DNA of 64,000 nucleotides from Halomontanus rarus (GCF_017357405.1 NZ_CP071598.1:1080259-1144258), one strand, 5' to 3'. Positions 8,967-18,971 are shown, counted from the stretch's first letter. Made by a program: numbers and translations. The notes: generated by a model from the sequence alone, not told the origin.

Positions 8967-9610
8967 GAGCGCTGGGTCCGACACGACTCTCGAGGTTCGA
9001 GACCGTGCTCGGTGGTTCGTGGCTCGGCGGTTCGGGTTCCATGTCCTGTCTGCGTAACGCTACGACCGGGATCACGAATATTTCTCGGTCTCCGAACAGC
9101 GTCGTCGTTCGCTTTCACTTTCACATCGCACGGTTTCGTCTCGATCGGTCGTCCGAGCGCCAAGTCACACCCGTAACATACGACGCCGAGAAGACAGTTT
9201 CGACACGGTTTGTGAATTGTACAAGGTGTAAACAGTGTACACGGTGTACACTGTGTTAACACGCTCGAGAGAGGTACCGTCGACGCTGAAGGCCGGCCGA
9301 GCCCGCGGGTACCCGGTCGTCTGCGACATCGACCGTTCAGGTTCGGTCGCGACTAACGGCTGTGTCAACGTACGGTTACCGTCGGGACCCAGTTCCCAGT
9401 CGGACTACAGTACTGAACGTCGCTACACACCTGCTCGTACGACGGGAGCGCGGTTCGGCGCGCACAGTGGGCGAGACCCGCGGACTGTGCGATGGAGGTG
9501 CAAGTCGTATCGGTTGTCACTACAGACCGGGACCGCCGGCGAAAGACGGTCGTCGAACCCGCCGCTCTCCGGAGCACGAGATCGAGAAAACGTACCGACG
9601 AACCACCCTC
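8967..9610. other. Long intergenic region with a TGTACA cluster
   Basis: About 640 bases upstream of the Bat-like gene and downstream of the MTH865 gene. No frame has haloarchaeal coding character. The notable element is the palindromic cluster at 9217-9264. The rest shows nothing I recognise. Confidence 0.4.
9217..9264. promoter_or_regulatory. Palindromic cluster of three TGTACA sites
   Basis: TTGTACAA (9217-9224) is followed by CAGTGTACA (9233-9241), a CGG spacer and TGTACACTG (9245-9253). Outer flanks GTGTAAA and TTAACAC extend the dyad. TGTACA occurs at 9218, 9236 and 9245, with spacings of 18 and 9 bases. It lies about 250 bases upstream of the Bat-like gene start and resembles a multi-site operator. 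Confidence 0.5.
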
Positions 9611-9862
9611 CTAGAGGTAGTCCTGATCCTCGAGATCCTCGATGATGTCGTCGACGAACGCGTCGACGTTGTCGTAGGGGAAGTCCCCGCCCGAGAGTTT
9701 GGTGTTCAGTTCCATCGCGGTCATCGAGAAGTCGCCCGACTCGAATTTCGTTCCCGGCCCGTTCGGGAGCGCCGGTACGAGATCCATCGGACTCGAGATG
9801 GGGTAGTCAGCGCCTTCGAACGCCTCGGTGAACTGCTCGCGGAGTTCCGCTTCGTCTGCCAT
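9611..9862 (-). CDS. MTH865-family protein
   Basis: 83 residues. The run EGADYPISSPMDLVPALPNGP followed by SGDFSMTAMEL and a DFPYDNVDAFVDDI tail matches the architecture of the small archaeal MTH865 family (PF07747-like), an EF-hand-like fold of unknown biochemical role. The full family length is present. A TATA-like element (TTTAATATTTAT on the minus strand, about 9885-9896) lies 27 bases before the ATG, so the message is probably leaderless. It is monocistronic. Confidence 0.85.
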   Translation of the reverse strand: MADEAELREQFTEAFEGADYPISSPMDLVPALPNGPGTKFESGDFSMTAMELNTKLSGGDFPYDNVDAFVDDIIEDLEDQDYL

Positions 9863-9883
9863 TGTGGTCCTACGTTACGGCGG

Positions 9884-9897
9884 ATAAATATTAAACC
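9884..9897 (-). promoter_or_regulatory. TATA box of the MTH865 gene
   Basis: TTTAATATTTAT on the minus strand is centred 28 bases upstream of the ATG at 9862, the spacing expected for an archaeal leaderless transcript. Confidence 0.6.
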
Positions 9898-10049
9898 TTC
9901 GTGTAGTTGACTCGCTCGACGACCGATCGCATCGCTATCCGGGGTGTCGAGACGAACGGCCTTCGGTCTTCGCATTGGGTTCGGGAGTCGTCGCTGGGAA
10001 GACTCTCGAGGCCCTTCTCTGGAGTCGTCGGTAGCGTCCGGTCGGCCGA

Positions 10050-10727
10050 TCAGAGTCGTCGCATGAACTCGGGGAGGATCCCGCGTTCCGTCGATTCCCT
10101 GCCCGCCGCTGTCGGCTCCGCACCGGGCGGCGCGACCTCGCTCACGCTTCCAGGCTGATCGATGTCGGGTTCCCCCTCGGTGCTGGACCCGACCGCGGTC
10201 GGTCCGTCGCTCGGGTCCGTCGCGGTCTCGGTTTCGGTCTCCGTCCCGTCTCCGGACCCACTCTCGGCGTCGGCAACCGCTTCGGCGAACGCCTCGGGAG
10301 TACCGGGTCCGAAGTAGTATGGATCACGCGGTGCGAGGTACGCCATCAACTGGAGGTTCGCGTACCCCGCCACCGCGATCGCGATCGGAAAGATGACGTC
10401 CGGAAGGATGATCACGAGAAAGACCGCCAGCGGCGAGTAGACGAAGTAGGCGGCGATCCGAAACCAGTTGTCCACGTAGGCGTCGACGACGTACGCGTAG
10501 AGCCCGTACGCACCGATGACGAGCCCGACGTCGAGGTAGAGCCCGACCATCAGCCCGGTTCGCCCGGCGACGACCGCGTGGACGGCCAGCGCTAACGCGC
10601 CGGCCAGCACCGTCGCGCGGTTGACGTAGGTCTCGTCTAACGCTATCCCGGCGACGAGGAGCCCGAGCTGGAGCAACGGGACTGCGAGCCACCAGGGCAG
10701 GGCGTCGAACAGGAGTGGCGGATACAT
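10050..10727 (-). CDS. Membrane protein with acidic cytoplasmic tail
   Basis: 225 residues from MYPPLLFDALPWW. Five or six hydrophobic helices fill residues 8-150 (ALPWWLAVPLLQLGLLVAGI, LAGALALAVHAVVA, VGLVIGAYGLYAYVV, FVYSPLAVFLVIILPDVIFPI). The C-terminal third is soluble and rich in Gly, Asp, Glu and Thr. An upstream in-frame ATG at 10829 would add 34 residues of different composition and is rejected. No family recognised. Confidence 0.65.
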   Translation of the reverse strand: MYPPLLFDALPWWLAVPLLQLGLLVAGIALDETYVNRATVLAGALALAVHAVVAGRTGLMVGLYLDVGLVIGAYGLYAYVVDAYVDNWFRIAAYFVYSPLAVFLVIILPDVIFPIAIAVAGYANLQLMAYLAPRDPYYFGPGTPEAFAEAVADAESGSGDGTETETETATDPSDGPTAVGSSTEGEPDIDQPGSVSEVAPPGAEPTAAGRESTERGILPEFMRRL

Positions 10728-10945
10728 ACTTCTTACACTTCCGCGGGGGAGACGATGCTCGAACCAAGCCAATACAGCGTCTTCAACGTTCGTTCCGTTT
10801 CGAACCTCGATACGAACCTCGAGTCTCACCTTTCGCGTCCCGTCTTTCGCCGCTCGCGGCTCGCGTCCCGTCGCTCACCTCCGCGTCGATACCACGGACA
10901 CGACGCCCTCGAACTGGCACGATCGGGGGTCTCGGCGTCTGTCGT

Positions 10946-11000
10946 CCACGAACGTGAACGAACGGTCGTGGCCGAGCGATCGTTCACGAACGATAACCCA
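10946..11000. promoter_or_regulatory. Repeated CACGAACG / CGTTCACGAACG motifs upstream of the RHH gene
   Basis: Within 55 bases there are CACGAACGTGAACGAACG and CGATCGTTCACGAACGAT, both built on GTTC/GAAC half-sites. RHH proteins bind tandem short half-sites as dimers of dimers, so this is a candidate autoregulatory operator. Inference only. Confidence 0.35.
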
Positions 11001-11040
11001 TCCGCAACAATGATAATCTCGTAGGTACGTTGTGATGCAC

Positions 11041-11445
11041 ATGGCGAAGGATACCGTCAGGTACCCGGACGACGTCGTCGATGAGATCGACGCCCTCGTC
11101 GAAGACGGTATGTTCGAGAGCAAGTCGGAGTTCTACCGTTTCTCCGCGGAGTACGTCCTGACGCTCATCGATCCCGAACACGAACCCGAGACGTTCAACT
11201 ACGACGAGATCATGGCCGAATTGGATATCGACGAGGAGTCCCTCCCGCCGGCCGCGCTGGGAACCGACGGCGGAACCTTCTTCCTCGATGCCGTGATCAC
11301 CGTCCGCAAGTACGGCCTCCGGAGCAACTACGAGGCCGCAGAGCGCTTCATCGACTCCCACTACGACCCGACCGACCAGGAGTGTATCATCCTCGAGGAA
11401 CTTCTGGGCTCCTACCGCGAGAGTTCGGATTCACGACCGATGTGA
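11041..11445 (+). CDS. Ribbon-helix-helix (CopG/MetJ-type) regulator
   Basis: 134 residues. Residues 1-45 (DTVRYPDDVVDEIDALVEDG, then SKSEFYRFSAEYVL) have the beta-strand plus two-helix pattern of an RHH DNA-binding domain, with the usual GMFESKSEFYR turn. The C-terminal 80 residues are an additional acidic domain seen in haloarchaeal homologues. ATG and GTG codons at 11032, 11035 and 11041 are all in frame. 11041 is chosen because the AT-rich element ATGATAATC near 11010-11020 sits about 27 bases before it. Repeated GTTCACGAAC-type sequences just upstream may be its operator. Confidence 0.75.
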   Translation: MAKDTVRYPDDVVDEIDALVEDGMFESKSEFYRFSAEYVLTLIDPEHEPETFNYDEIMAELDIDEESLPPAALGTDGGTFFLDAVITVRKYGLRSNYEAAERFIDSHYDPTDQECIILEELLGSYRESSDSRPM

Positions 11446-11859
11446 CTACAACCGCTCGGATCGGATCGTTCTCGCCTCCCGTTTTTGCCCCGACAGAGCC
11501 GCTCGAGTGATTCGTACCGGTTGGGATCGCCGCCACGATCCGGACTCCGCTTTCGATTTCGGCGCTAGTCGACACGTTATCACACTACATCGAATACGTC
11601 ATAAAACGGCCGTAGCTACCGGAAACTGATGAACACGCGCGTCGTTCGCCGATCCGTCGGAGTTCGGATCTCGACGGATCGACGAACGGACGTCTCGTAA
11701 CGGTCATCTCGTTCGAGAACCGGTCGGTTTTTTGCTCCCACTCCGAGAACTCACTACTGGTCAGTTTTTGATACCCGAGAACCAACCATCGAATCGATCT
11801 GATTGGCGGATTCCGCTCCGCCGCGACGGAGCTGCCGATCGAACGCCGATTACGTGTTG
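11446..11859. other. Intergenic region upstream of trkH
   Basis: 414 bases with no convincing gene on either strand. AT-rich patches near 11575-11605 could hold a promoter. No repeat seen. Confidence 0.4.
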
Positions 11860-13396
11860 ATGAGATGAATACCACGAATCCGCGTCGAGTATCGAACGAG
11901 TCTGTCGCTCGTCGGGACCATCCTGAAGTACATCTCGATCCCGCTGTCGCTGCCACTGGCGACGGCACTCGTCTACAGAGAGTCTCCGCTCCCGTTCGTC
12001 GCCGGAATCGCGGTCGCGGTCGCCGTCGGATCGGCACTCGAGCGACTCGATCCCGACCCGGACCTCGGTCACCGCGAGGGCTTTCTGATGGTCGCACTGA
12101 CGTGGCTGTTCGTCCCCCTCATCGGGACGGTCCCGTACCTCGTCGCCGGGCAGGGGACTATCGCCTACCCGGTCGACGCCCTCTTCGAGAGCATGAGCGG
12201 CTTCACGACCACGGGTTCGACCGTCCTCGAGGAAATTTCCTTCGAGCAGCATTCCCGGTCGATCCTCATGTGGCGCCAACTCACCCAGTGGCTCGGCGGG
12301 ATGGGGATCGTCGTCCTCATGGTCGCCATTCTCCCAGAACTGTCGGTCGGTGGTACCCAGTTGATGCGCGAGGAGGCGCCGGGACCGTCGATCGAAAAGC
12401 TCGCGCCGCACATCCGTCAGACCGCCCGCGAACTCTGGAAGATCTACATCGGGCTGACCGTCGCCGCGCTCGCGGTCTATTACGGCCTGCACCTCGTCGG
12501 GTTCGCGGACAACATGGACTTCTACAACGCGGTCGCGCACGCCCTGACGACGCTTCCGACCGGCGGCTTCTCCCCCGAGGGGCGCAGCGTAGAGGCCTTC
12601 TCACCGGCGATCCAGTGGGCGATGATTCCGTTCATGATCGTCGCCGGGACCAACTTCGCGCTGCTGTGGTACGTCTGGCAGGGGCGGTCCGATCGACTCA
12701 CCGAGAACGCCGAATTTCGTTCGTACCTGCTCGCACTCGCCTGCGTCGGCACGCTCCTTTCGATCCTGCTCTTCCTCGGCGTCGGACTCGATTCAGTTCC
12801 CGACCTGGCGGAGCCGATTCCCGGTGATCTCGAGCACTCGATCCGACAGGCCGCCTTCCAGACGGCTGCTATCGTGACGACGACGGGATACGCGAGCATG
12901 GACTTCAACACGTGGAGTCCGGCCGCACAGACGATCCTCCTGTTCGCGATGTTCCTCGGCGGGATCGGCAGCCGTGTCGATCAAGATCCTTCGCTGGTAC
13001 GGCATCACGAAAACCGCCCACCGAGAACTGTTCACGGCGGTCCATCCGGAAGCCGTTCGACCGGTCAGGATGGCCGGCGAAGTGGTCGACGAGGAGACGA
13101 TCAGGGGGTTGTTCGTCTTCACGTTCGTCTTCCTCGTCACGTTCGCGTTCGCGACCGTGGTGCTGTTCCTCGACGGGGTCCGGACCGGCCTCGACATGTC
13201 GGCGCTCGAGGCGGTGAGCGTTTCCATGGCGACGCTCGGGAACATCGGTCGGGGGTTCGGAATCGTCGGCCCGATGAACAACTTCTACCGGTTCTCGGAC
13301 TCGGCGAAGTTGTTCATGGTGTTCCTGATGTGGATCGGGCGCCTCGAGATCCTCTCCGTGTTCGTGATCCTGACGCCGGCGTACTGGCGGTCCTGA
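11860..13396 (+). pseudogene. trkH: Potassium uptake protein TrkH, disrupted
   Basis: Read across two frames this gives a full-length (about 511 residue) TrkH, the K+-translocating membrane subunit. All four pore loops are recognisable: SMSGFTTTGST, LTTLPTGGFSP, IVTTTGYASM and LGNIGRGFG. There are two lesions. The conserved N-terminus RVEYRTSLSLVGTILKY has no in-frame start: ATG AGA at 11860 is followed at once by TGA at 11866, or the ATG at 11865 needs a one-base shift. At about 12961-12968, after MFLGG, the frame changes and the expected AGSAAVSIKILRWYG continues in the next frame. An internal ATG at 12088 would lose the first helices. It is either a true pseudogene or contains assembly indels. 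No trkA is adjacent. Confidence 0.8.
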
Positions 13397-13555
13397 TCGC
13401 GACTCGCGGCTGATCCGTCTTCTCGGCTGGTTCTCTCGTCACGACCTCTGCGGGAATGATCCGTACGGACGCGTGCTGATGACAACACGGAAGGGCGTGT
13501 TCCCCGTCGACATTCCCGCCTCTGTCACCACTCTTCGCCCCACTCTCGTTTCCGT

Positions 13556-15238
13556 TCACCCACGTTCCAGCCCCAACTCTTCAAGGTCGAGATTCGCTTC
13601 GACGAGTGTCCTCGCCCGGTCGTAGGGTCGCCGTGCGGAGTCTCTTTCGTTCCCGCTGGCCGAGTCCCTACCCCCCGAATCGCTCTCGATCGGCCGCTCG
13701 AGATCCGCGGACGCGAAGGCGGTCTCGAGAAACGCCTCCCGAACGGATTCGTTCTCGAACAGTCCGTGGAGGTACGTCCCGAGGACGTCGCCAATCGCAG
13801 CGCTCCGCGGCCCGAGTGGCCGGTCGACCGGCTCGAGCGCCCTCGTCGTCCCGGCGTGAATCTCGTAGCCCGACGCGGTGCCGGTCGCGCCCGCGATTGG
13901 TCCCGTCCCGTCGACGTCGACGGTGACTTGCTCGAGGCGTTTTTCGGCCTCGAAGACGGTTTCGACGGGTAAGAGACCGAGTCCGTCGATCGTATTGGGG
14001 TCGTCAGTTTTCGGCTCCATTTCCGTTCCCGTTCCCGGGTCCGTCCCCCTCTCTCTCCCGGTCCCCTCGAGCGTCGCGTTCGTCAGCCGCTCGCCCAGCA
14101 TCTGATAGCCGCCACAGAGACCGACGATCGGGCCGTCGAAGTCGGCGATCGCCCTGTCGACGCCGCACCGTCGGAGCGCGAGCAGGTCGTCGACCGTGTT
14201 CTTGGTCCCGGGAATCACGACGGCGTCGGCACCGGTGAGCGCGTCTCGAGGGTCACTTCGGTTCGTGTCGCCGTCGACCGGGACCGGGACCGGGACGTAC
14301 TCGAGTCGGACGCCCGGCACCTCGCCGAGGACCTCGAGGTCGGTCGCGTTCGAGAGCCGCGGGAGCCGCGGAACCGCGATCGTCACGCACCGTTCGGCCG
14401 GAACGCCGTCGTCGGCACCCGCGACCGCCCGCTCCCCCGCGGCCGGCAGCGAGACGCTGTCCTCCTCGGGGAGGCCGGGATCGTCGTAGGGTAAAACGCC
14501 CAGTATCGGGACGCCGGTTCGCGACTCGATCTCCGCGATGCCGGGCTCGAGCAGCGACTCGTCTCCCCGAAACTTCGTGATGGCTGCGCCGACGACGCGC
14601 TCGCGGACGTCCTCGGGGAGCAACTCGAGGGTGCCGTAGAGGCTGGCGAACGCGCCGCCGCGCTCGATGTCTACGAGCAGCAGGATGTCGGCGTCCGCGA
14701 AGCGGGCGGTCTCCACGTTCGCGAGGTCGCGGTCGTGGAGGTTGATCTCCGCGATGCTGCCGGCCCCTTCGGCGATCACGACGTCGTATTCGTCGGCCAG
14801 CCGCCCGTGGGCGGCCTCGGCGGCGGCTCGCGCCCGCTCCCAGTGCTCGTCGTAGTAGGCCCCCGCAGCGAGGTGCTCGACCGCCCGTCCGTCGAGGACG
14901 AGCTGGCTCTCCCCGTCGCCACGCGGCTTCAACAGGACGGGGTTGCAGTCCGTCGTGGGGGTAGTGCGGGCCGCTCGAGCCTGGACGAACTGCGAGACGC
15001 CGATCTCGCCCCAGCGGTCGCGGACGACGGGGTCTCCGTCCGAGGGGCGTTCGGACCTGACGACCACTCGAGCGTTGTTGCTCATGTTCTGGGCCTTGTA
15101 CGGTGCGACGGCGACGCCGCGGTCCGCGAGCAGCCGACAGAGCCCCGCGGCGACCGTCGACTTCCCGACGTGGCTCGCCGTCCCCGCGATCAGGAGCGTC
15201 CGCGTGCTCGACTCCGATCCGTCCGCTCGCTCGCTCAT
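13556..15238 (-). CDS. cbiP: Adenosylcobyric acid synthase (glutamine-hydrolysing)
   Basis: Amidates the b, d, e and g side chains of adenosylcobyrinate diamide during cobalamin synthesis. 560 residues, slightly long. The N-terminal P-loop-like dethiobiotin synthase domain starts [20 protein letters not shown] and contains [10 protein letters not shown] and the [11 protein letters not shown] motif. The C-terminal triad-type glutamine amidotransferase contains [12 protein letters not shown] and the nucleophile region [12 protein letters not shown] (Cys). Two Arg/Gly/Thr-rich inserts interrupt the C-terminal domain. cobO, another cobalamin gene, lies 5.5 kb away on the same strand. Confidence 0.95.
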   Translation of the reverse strand: MSERADGSESSTRTLLIAGTASHVGKSTVAAGLCRLLADRGVAVAPYKAQNMSNNARVVVRSERPSDGDPVVRDRWGEIGVSQFVQARAARTTPTTDCNPVLLKPRGDGESQLVLDGRAVEHLAAGAYYDEHWERARAAAEAAHGRLADEYDVVIAEGAGSIAEINLHDRDLANVETARFADADILLLVDIERGGAFASLYGTLELLPEDVRERVVGAAITKFRGDESLLEPGIAEIESRTGVPILGVLPYDDPGLPEEDSVSLPAAGERAVAGADDGVPAERCVTIAVPRLPRLSNATDLEVLGEVPGVRLEYVPVPVPVDGDTNRSDPRDALTGADAVVIPGTKNTVDDLLALRRCGVDRAIADFDGPIVGLCGGYQMLGERLTNATLEGTGRERGTDPGTGTEMEPKTDDPNTIDGLGLLPVETVFEAEKRLEQVTVDVDGTGPIAGATGTASGYEIHAGTTRALEPVDRPLGPRSAAIGDVLGTYLHGLFENESVREAFLETAFASADLERPIESDSGGRDSASGNERDSARRPYDRARTLVEANLDLEELGLERG

Positions 15239-15570
15239 GTTCTCACTCTCACTCGAAGAGGTGCTCGCATCGGCTTTCGTCTATCGGTCTCGAGATCGGC
15301 ACGGTCGCCGGTCGGGACGACCCTGCGGACGACCGCCGAATCGAGGAACGCGTCGAGGGTGTTCGCGAGCGCGCGGAGTCGTGACCCGTCGGGAATCGAT
15401 ACGGAGTTCTCCTCGGACCCGAGCCGCTCGAGCCGTCGGGACGCCGGCCGAACCCCTCGAGACACTGTTCTCTGTCTCCGAAGGCCCCGATATCGGCTTC
15501 CGTGTAAGTCGCCACAGCCGTTCTTTCAGTCGGTGCTAGATATAAGTGAATAGCGTTCGACACGTCGAAC
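15239..15570. other. Divergent intergenic region
   Basis: 332 bases between cbiP and the membrane protein gene at 15571. It includes the TATA box and palindrome described separately. The first 250 bases show nothing I recognise. Confidence 0.4.
15538..15570 (+). promoter_or_regulatory. TATA box and GTTCGAC/GTCGAAC palindrome abutting the ATG
   Basis: AGATATAAGTG (15538-15548) is 28 bases before the ATG at 15571, a leaderless promoter. Between them GTTCGAC (15555-15561) and GTCGAAC (15564-15570) form a perfect 7-base dyad ending at the base before the start codon, where a repressor would block initiation. Confidence 0.55.
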
Positions 15571-16014
15571 ATGGCAGACGCTAATACAGTTGAGGGTGAC
15601 GAAGACCCGTTCGAGGGAAGTCCGCTCACGCCCCACCGGATCGGGCTCGCCGCCGGTGCGATGGACGTCGTGGTGTTCACGTTCATCGGGTACACGTTGT
15701 TCGAGGACCCGATTCTCGGCGCGGCCGCCGGGTTGCTCGTCGGAACCGGGATCTACCTGTTCCTCTCGTCGTTTCTGGCGGGCGACCTCGAGGCGGAGGA
15801 GGGCGAGAGCTCTCGAGACGCGACCGTCGAACCCGACACCGGTCGTGGATTTCATCGGCCGGCCGCCGGACTCGCGATCGGACCCGCGGGGATCGTGCTG
15901 TTCGCTTGGCGATTCGCCTCCGAAGACGTCCTGATCGGCGCGGCCGGCGCACTCGTCTTCGCGGCGATCGCGTACGTCGTCCTCTCGCGAGTGCTCCCCG
16001 GTCCGCGGTTGTGA
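15571..16014 (+). CDS. Four-helix membrane protein, unknown
   Basis: 147 residues with two pairs of hydrophobic helices (about 24-45, 49-70, 97-112 and 118-140) joined by an acidic, charged loop (EAEEGESSRDATVEPDTGRG). The pairing suggests an internal duplication of a helix hairpin. Its start is fixed by the leaderless promoter. No known family. Confidence 0.7.
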   Translation: MADANTVEGDEDPFEGSPLTPHRIGLAAGAMDVVVFTFIGYTLFEDPILGAAAGLLVGTGIYLFLSSFLAGDLEAEEGESSRDATVEPDTGRGFHRPAAGLAIGPAGIVLFAWRFASEDVLIGAAGALVFAAIAYVVLSRVLPGPRL

Positions 16015-16052
16015 CTCGAGTCGGGTCGCTCGACCGGTCCGCGCGTCCGATC

Positions 16053-17399
16053 TCAGTCGTCGGCAATCTCGGTTTCGCGCTCGGTCTCGCCCGAATCTGC
16101 AGGCTGTGCGGTCGTCACCTCGTCGACGAGTAACAACCTGATCGAGAGCACCGCGCCGGCGACTGCGAACGCGGCCAGCAGGGCGAAGAAGGCGTCCAGT
16201 GGAAACGCGTCGCGGACGACGCCGCCCAGCGAGACGCCCGCCGCGCCGAGTCCGAACATACCGAGGTAGGTGTAGCCGTAGGAGAGACCGCGACTCTCCG
16301 CGGGTGTGTAGACCGCGACGGCGTCCTGATAGAAGGGCTCGATCGCGAATAGGACGAACCCGAAGATTCCACAGAGGAGGGCGATCGGGATCGCTCCCAT
16401 CGACGAAACCGGAATAAACGCGAGCGCGAGCGCGACGAACGCGACGAAGCACCCGATCAGCCCCCGGACGGCGGGGACCCGATCGGTGAGCTTTCCGCCC
16501 GCGTACTGGCCGGCCATGCCGGCGACCAGCAGTCCGACGTAGATGTAGTCGCCCGGCTCGATCCCCTCGAGTTCGGTCGGGGGCTCGAACCCCGACATGG
16601 CGGGCAGGCCGTGGAGGATTTCGGGCAGGTAGGTGAGCGCGCTCCGGTAGTACAGGCCCTCGAGCGCGACGATCAGGAAGACGAGCGCGAACGCGCTGGC
16701 GAAGAGGGTTCGCGTGCTCGAGACGAGCGCGGAGAGCGAGTCGTCGGTTTTCTCTCGGTTTGTACTCCCGCTCCCGCTCTCGCTCCCGTTCCCGTTCTCG
16801 CCCTCACTCTCGCCACTGCGACTCCCGGTCTCGGTTACGGCGATCGGATCGAACTCGGCTCGCAACCCGTACCCGACCGCGAGCAAACCGGGAACGGCCA
16901 TGCAGACGGCGACATATCGCCACTCGAGGACGAGCAGACCCGTCGCGGCGACGAACGGCCCGACCGCGATCCCCAGATTACCCGCGATCCCGTGCCAGGC
17001 GAAGACGGTGCCGCGTTCTTCGACGCCGGTGGAGATCAGCGAGAGTCCGGCGGGGTGGTAGACGCTGGCGGTGATCCCCCAGCACAGCAGACAGAGGGCC
17101 ACGGCGGGGATCGAAGTCGCCAGCGAGAGGCCGAGGAACGCGAGACTCATCCCGGCGAGACAGGACAGGATCAGCCGTTTCGGGCCGTAGCGGTCGGCGA
17201 GGATGCCGCTTGGCAGTGCGCCGAGGCCGACCGGCGCGTAGCCAAGCGCGACGATGACGCCGACCACCGTCACGGAGACGTCGAACTCGAGGAGCCAGAC
17301 GACGAGGAAGATCGGGATCGACATCTCGTACCAGTGGACCAGCGAGTGGCCGAGCATCGTGAACCCCGCAATCGACCGGTCGTTCGCGTTCAGTGCCAT
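16053..17399 (-). CDS. Major facilitator superfamily transporter
   Basis: 448 residues with about twelve hydrophobic helices. The MFS signature between helices 2 and 3 is visible as GALPSGILADRYGPKRLIL. The central cytoplasmic loop (about residues 210-240) is replaced by a low-complexity Gly/Ser/Glu/Asn run, a haloarchaeal style of loop. The N-terminal FTMLGHSLVHWYEMSIPIFLVVW is reminiscent of the fosmidomycin-resistance (Fsr-like) branch. Substrate unknown. It stands alone on the minus strand. Confidence 0.85.
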   Translation of the reverse strand: MALNANDRSIAGFTMLGHSLVHWYEMSIPIFLVVWLLEFDVSVTVVGVIVALGYAPVGLGALPSGILADRYGPKRLILSCLAGMSLAFLGLSLATSIPAVALCLLCWGITASVYHPAGLSLISTGVEERGTVFAWHGIAGNLGIAVGPFVAATGLLVLEWRYVAVCMAVPGLLAVGYGLRAEFDPIAVTETGSRSGESEGENGNGSESGSGSTNREKTDDSLSALVSSTRTLFASAFALVFLIVALEGLYYRSALTYLPEILHGLPAMSGFEPPTELEGIEPGDYIYVGLLVAGMAGQYAGGKLTDRVPAVRGLIGCFVAFVALALAFIPVSSMGAIPIALLCGIFGFVLFAIEPFYQDAVAVYTPAESRGLSYGYTYLGMFGLGAAGVSLGGVVRDAFPLDAFFALLAAFAVAGAVLSIRLLLVDEVTTAQPADSGETERETEIADD

Positions 17400-17510
17400 G
17401 GACGGTCGGTACTGACGTGATGGCGGCGTTCGATCTACTTAGGGATGTGGAAACGCGATTCGCGGTTCTCGATTCGGACTCGTCATTCGTCCTCGAGTCC
17501 TGCGTCGACT

Positions 17511-18971
17511 TCACCCGTCCCGATACGTCCGCTCCCATCTCGGTCCGGCGCGCTGAGAGAGGACGAAGCCGACGGCCCCGAACACGAGACCGGAACAGCA
17601 AAGCACGAGCGCGATCGCCCACGAGGGCGGGACGACCACGAACCCGGCGACCAGCGTCGGTACCAGCACGACGGCGACGCCGAGCGAGAAGGTCGTAAAG
17701 CGGACGGCGTCGAAGAGGAACTCGTTCGGATCGAACCCGGCGAGGAAGACGGTCAGGCCGTAGTAGTACAGCGAGTAGCCCGCGAGCAGGACCGCTCCCA
17801 CGACCGCGTCGCGGGGCGTCGCGCCGAACCAGAGGACGGCTCCGAGGTAGGGTATCGCGACCGTCGGTGCGTTCACGAGCACGAACGCGGTTCGCTTAGC
17901 CCGAAAGACCGCCTCGACGCCGACCGGGTAGGCGAGGTACTCCTCGACCCTGTCGAACTGGGTCAACCAGTTGTAGGTGGTGAAGGCGCTCAGGCCGAGC
18001 ACGCCGCCGAAGAAGATCCCCGGCGCGGGTTCGATTCCCGTAATCTCCCCGACGATTCCGACCATGGCGGCCACGAGCCCCAGCAAGATCATCGTCGAGA
18101 CCAGCGGCTTCCAGAACCCGCCGCTGCTCCGGCCGAGGTCGAGCAGCGTCTTCGCGACGAGTCCGCGCTCCTCGCTCGCGAGCGGGAGCGCCCGCTCGAG
18201 CGCCGCGAACCGATCGGTCGCCGTCCGGGAGGGGCGACTGTAGGCCGGATCGTAGACTCGGAGTGCGGCCGCGCCGAGAGCGAGACTCGAGACCGCGAGC
18301 AGCGCCGTTCCGGTCGCGCCGCCGGTCACGAACAGCTCCCACAGTTGGTCGTGAGTTCCGGTCGTCCACAGCGCGAGTACCCCCGCGCCGAGGCCGCCGC
18401 CGACCGCCCACCCCGGCACGCCCCGCGTTCGGAGCGCAATCGCGGCGACGGTGACGACCATCCCGGCGACGAAGAGCGCGAACAGCGACACCCACAGCGC
18501 GAGGATCGCGAGCGGGAGCGTCGCCGAGCGCTCGGGTTCGAGTTCGAGCAGCGGCGCGAGCCCGATCGCCATCGGAAGCACGAACAGCGCGCCGTAGTAG
18601 ACGGCGTCTTTCACCAGGAAGACGCCGAGCAGTCGACGCCGCGAGAGCGGGAGCGTGGTCGAACTCGAGAGCACGAGCGAGAGGTCGCCGAAGAGGTTCT
18701 CGAGCATGTCCGAGCCGGCGAAGCCGGCGGTGCCGCTGTAGAGTCCGAACGCAAGGACGAACAGGTGAAGGCCGGTGACGATCGCGTCCGCGCTGGTTCC
18801 GGTCGTCGAGAGGCCGACGGCCGCGGCCGCCACGAGGACGGCGACGATCGCCGGAAACCCCAGAAAGCGCCGGCCGCCGAACAGCTGGGCGTGGAGGCGC
18901 CACTCCTCGCGGAACAGCGTTCGGAGTAGCGTCAGGTCGGTTCGCACCCCCGTCGGAACCGATCCGGTCAT
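17511..18971 (-). CDS. ABC transporter permease
   Basis: 486 residues with about ten to twelve hydrophobic helices and no large soluble domain. It begins with a cytoplasmic LLRTLFREEWRLHAQLFGG segment typical of ABC-2-type exporters. It lies 7 bases after the ATPase gene on the same strand, so the two form one exporter. The substrate is not evident. Confidence 0.8.
   Translation of the reverse strand: MTGSVPTGVRTDLTLLRTLFREEWRLHAQLFGGRRFLGFPAIVAVLVAAAAVGLSTTGTSADAIVTGLHLFVLAFGLYSGTAGFAGSDMLENLFGDLSLVLSSSTTLPLSRRRLLGVFLVKDAVYYGALFVLPMAIGLAPLLELEPERSATLPLAILALWVSLFALFVAGMVVTVAAIALRTRGVPGWAVGGGLGAGVLALWTTGTHDQLWELFVTGGATGTALLAVSSLALGAAALRVYDPAYSRPSRTATDRFAALERALPLASEERGLVAKTLLDLGRSSGGFWKPLVSTMILLGLVAAMVGIVGEITGIEPAPGIFFGGVLGLSAFTTYNWLTQFDRVEEYLAYPVGVEAVFRAKRTAFVLVNAPTVAIPYLGAVLWFGATPRDAVVGAVLLAGYSLYYYGLTVFLAGFDPNEFLFDAVRFTTFSLGVAVVLVPTLVAGFVVVPPSWAIALVLCCSGLVFGAVGFVLSQRAGPRWERTYRDG

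Noticed and set aside
9165..9368. Short frame with VYTVYTVYTLYN repeats
   Set aside because: The repetition comes from the TGTACA palindrome cluster in the DNA; there is no start context or conservation signal.
16714..17074. Ser/Arg-rich plus-strand frames opposite the MFS gene
   Set aside because: These are shadows of the low-complexity Gly/Ser/Glu loop of the transporter.
17445..18929. 494-codon plus-strand frame opposite the ABC permease
   Set aside because: Antisense shadow with Glu/Arg-rich composition; the minus strand gives clean membrane helices.
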